Positions 20,733 to 23,032 of a stretch of 23,032 nt of DNA are shown here, piece after piece (within the stretch, counting starts at the first letter, position 1; each line of letters starts with the position of its first letter). Source of the DNA: Conidiobolus incongruus B7586 (Eukaryota > Entomophthoromycota > Entomophthoromycetes > Entomophthorales > Conidiobolaceae). The notes beneath the pieces were generated by a model. It worked only from the letters and a program-made list of their open reading frames with translations, ran no database searches and was not told where the DNA came from. The DNA lies in the NCBI GenBank assembly GCA_000697335.1, contig JNEM01015026.1, positions 1 through 23,032 on the forward strand. Direction: 5' to 3'. The position numbers were made by a program, and so were the translations under genes.

Positions 20733-21876
20733 AATTGATTCATAATATATTTTCTATATTATATTTATTCCTAACTAAACCGTTAATTGGTATTTTGATT
20801 TGATTTTATTTATAATTTAAATTTTGAATTTTTAATATTTTTACCAAATTAAATTGAGTCCCGTTACAAATATTCTTATTTATATCTTAGATAAATTACT
20901 TATTAATTGATTAATAAATTATTTAAACACTAATAAAGTATTTTGCTTTAGATACTTCAAAAAGAAAATTTTTAATGGTTATTAAAATTCCATGATATTT
21001 GAATTTTTTATATCTTGACTAGTTTTGAAAACTTTATACTTGAAATTTATTACAATTGATGAAATTATTAAACTGAGAATGACTTAATAATATTATCTTT
21101 CATCTATCACTTTTCAAATTGTTTTCAAAACTTTAGACTTCAATATTAGTTAAATTAATGAATCAAAATACAAAATATTAATGTATTATTATTTGAATGT
21201 CATATGGTTTAAGGTTATATATTTATGACTTAAATTATTTTTTATAGATATTCTACTTTATCACACTAGCACTCGTTTATATAATAATACATTTTTAAAT
21301 ATCATAATAAACTAAAATCAAAATAATTCATTTTTCAAGAAAAATATATTAAAAAATATGATAGATAATTCATATATATAAATTTTAAAAAACAATTTAT
21401 TTGATATAATACCAGCATTATTTGGATATATAACTAATTAATTATCAGTCATATTTTGTAAAATTATGTAAAAATATAAAAAACTATTATATAAGTTAAT
21501 TTATTAAAATAATTTTGGTATATAAAAATATTATTAAATATGAATTAATTATTTTGTAAATACATTTTGATTAAATATATATTTTAATAAAATAATTACA
21601 ACATTTTGAATTAGTATCAAAATAACTATATCTCATATATTTTCTTCCTAATATTTTATATAATTGCAATAAAGATTTATTATAATTATTATAAAACTAT
21701 TATAATATCATACCCTTAAGTATTTAATTTATCTTTTAAATCATAATTCATTGAATTATATAGTTTCACAATATTTTTATTATATTTTTAATTATTCTAA
21801 TTTTATTCATATTAGGTTGCAAAATTAAATTAGGGTATATTTTATATAAACCAATTATTAATAAATATATTTATAT
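20733..21876. other. AT-rich intergenic DNA
   Basis: Downstream flank of the second fungalysin. No gene or clear repeat is seen. Its composition resembles the other intergenic stretches up to the adapter-like sequence at 21877. Confidence 0.65.
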
Positions 21877-21895
21877 AGATGTGTATAAGAGACAG
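21877..21895 (+). other. Tn5 mosaic-end / Nextera adapter sequence (library artefact)
   Basis: The 19 bases AGATGTGTATAAGAGACAG match exactly the engineered Tn5 mosaic end used in Nextera-type sequencing libraries. The mosaic end is a laboratory hybrid of two natural Tn5 ends, so it is not expected in a fungal genome. Its mirror half does not precede it and I see no 9-bp target duplication around it. It most likely marks untrimmed adapter and a false join in the assembly. Confidence 0.95.
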
Positions 21896-23032
21896 ATATA
21901 TATCATTAAATGATTATATTTAGTTATTAATTGGTTAAAATATTAACCCTTAAATTTTACTTAAGATGAGTTATAAACTTATAGGTTTTTAATAAGGAAA
22001 ATAAATAAAAACTTAATATATTTAACTTTAACTTTTTTCTTTTTTTAAGTTTATAAGATATAGAATCAATCAACTTTTTATATTAAGAAAAGTTAATTTT
22101 ACTTTATATTTCTTAAATATATTTATAAAGTTAATTTAAATTTTTTGTTAAAAAGAAAGCTTTAATAATTTTTTTAATTAATCTTAAAGGTGTTTAATTA
22201 AATTAAAGGTAAAAGATTAAAAAATTTAATTTATCACTAATATCTTGTTATTTTTAAGTTATTTGATAGTAAAAGTAATAATATAATAAAAGATATTATC
22301 TTGCTAAAAAATAATATTAAATTTGTTTAACTTATATTATTCAATTTTTTTTAATTTATTGTTTAAAATGTTTAATATATTTTAATATTAATTCCTTTAT
22401 TAACTTTATAAAGATAATTTATATTTAAAGATAATATATATCCATAAATGATAATTAACTTATTATGATACTTTTGGGTAAAATTAACATAATAGTAATA
22501 AAATAATTTTATATCTTTTTTAAAATATTTAATCTTTTTTGATCTATTAAAGTATATTTATTATAATAAATTTAATAACCTTATTTTAATTAATTTTGAT
22601 TTAATATTATTAATAATATTTAAATTTTTACTTAACTTTATAATAAGATTTTTTAATTAAAGGTGTTTTTTCTTAAAATATAAGTAGTATTTATATTAAT
22701 ATAAAAAATAAATAATAATATTATTGTTAACTAATAGTTTTATATATTTTTATAGCTATTATTATACTTTTGAAATAATATTATACTTATTTATATTAAC
22801 TAACTTATAAATATATTTCTTATCATATTTATCTATAATTTTAACATATATTAGTATAAGTTAAAATATGTTTTTATTATTACTCTTAATAGCTTTAACT
22901 ATAGTAAATTAACTAACAATAGTAATTTTAATAATATTATAACTTGATTAACTTTTTTTATAAAGTTAATTAATATATAAATGATTGTTTTAAAGAAAGA
23001 TTTAAATATAATAATATTAATAAAAAGAATTC
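21896..23032. other. AT-rich segment after the adapter, possibly chimeric
   Basis: No gene is seen. By eye it has fewer C residues and few of the TTCAAT/ATTGAA words that are common in the other flanks, and instead repeats words around AACTTTATAAAGTTAA and AATTAAAGG (for example near 22122, 22190, 22400, 22630, 22660 and 22958). It may come from another part of the genome, an organelle or a contaminant. I cannot assign it, and the whole window being AT-rich makes this comparison weak. Confidence 0.45.

Noticed and set aside
21877-21895. A natural transposon end
   Set aside because: The 19 bases are the engineered mosaic end; there is no transposase gene, no partner inverted end and no target duplication.
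23027-23032. GAATTC (EcoRI site) at the very end as a cloning boundary
   Set aside because: A single six-base word at the edge of a window in AT-rich DNA is easily chance.
1-23032. CRISPR arrays, tRNA or rRNA genes
   Set aside because: No regularly spaced repeats, tRNA-like T-loop sequences or rRNA-like stretches were noticed; the simple TA and AATAT repeats are ordinary microsatellites. A tRNA scan was not possible.

Overview
This window looks like an AT-rich fungal nuclear contig. The reasons are three: the genes are secreted M36 metallopeptidases (fungalysins) of the fungal type, they are intronless islands of moderate GC in flanks that are by eye more than 80% A+T, and each has a TATA-like box about 60-75 bp before an ATG with A at -3, usually with AATAAA after the stop. 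An expanded fungalysin family plus this base composition suggests an early-diverging fungus (zoopagomycete- or chytrid-like), but no marker gene is present and the lineage is inference.

Layout. 1-5859 is AT-rich DNA without a recognisable intact gene; it holds two faint coding-like traces (2402-2620, gag-like; 3967-4080, unassigned). 5924-7786 is a complete fungalysin precursor (620 aa). 10207-10980 and 13057-13713 are two tandem genes for proteins that correspond only to the fungalysin propeptide (FTP/PepSY region) and stop just where the catalytic domain would begin. 15140-16962, on the minus strand, is a nearly full-length but decayed fungalysin pseudogene that has also lost a zinc ligand. 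18833-20710 is a second complete fungalysin (625 aa). From 20711 the sequence is non-coding. At 21877-21895 there is an exact 19-base Tn5 mosaic-end (Nextera-type adapter) sequence, so what follows (21896-23032) may be wrongly joined to the rest.

How the genes may work together. All five loci descend from one M36 ancestor and form a local cluster of duplicates: enzyme, free propeptide, free propeptide, dead enzyme (inverted), enzyme. In this family the N-terminal propeptide helps the enzyme fold and keeps it inactive until cleavage. The two propeptide-only genes are more like each other than like the enzymes and have open frames, so they may have become a subfamily acting in trans on the neighbouring proteases, as inhibitors or chaperones. 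That is the most interesting hypothesis here; it is inferred from domain boundaries and is not shown by the sequence. One of the two has no visible signal peptide, a histidine-rich insert and an apparently shortened C-terminus, so it may act in another place or be on the way to loss.
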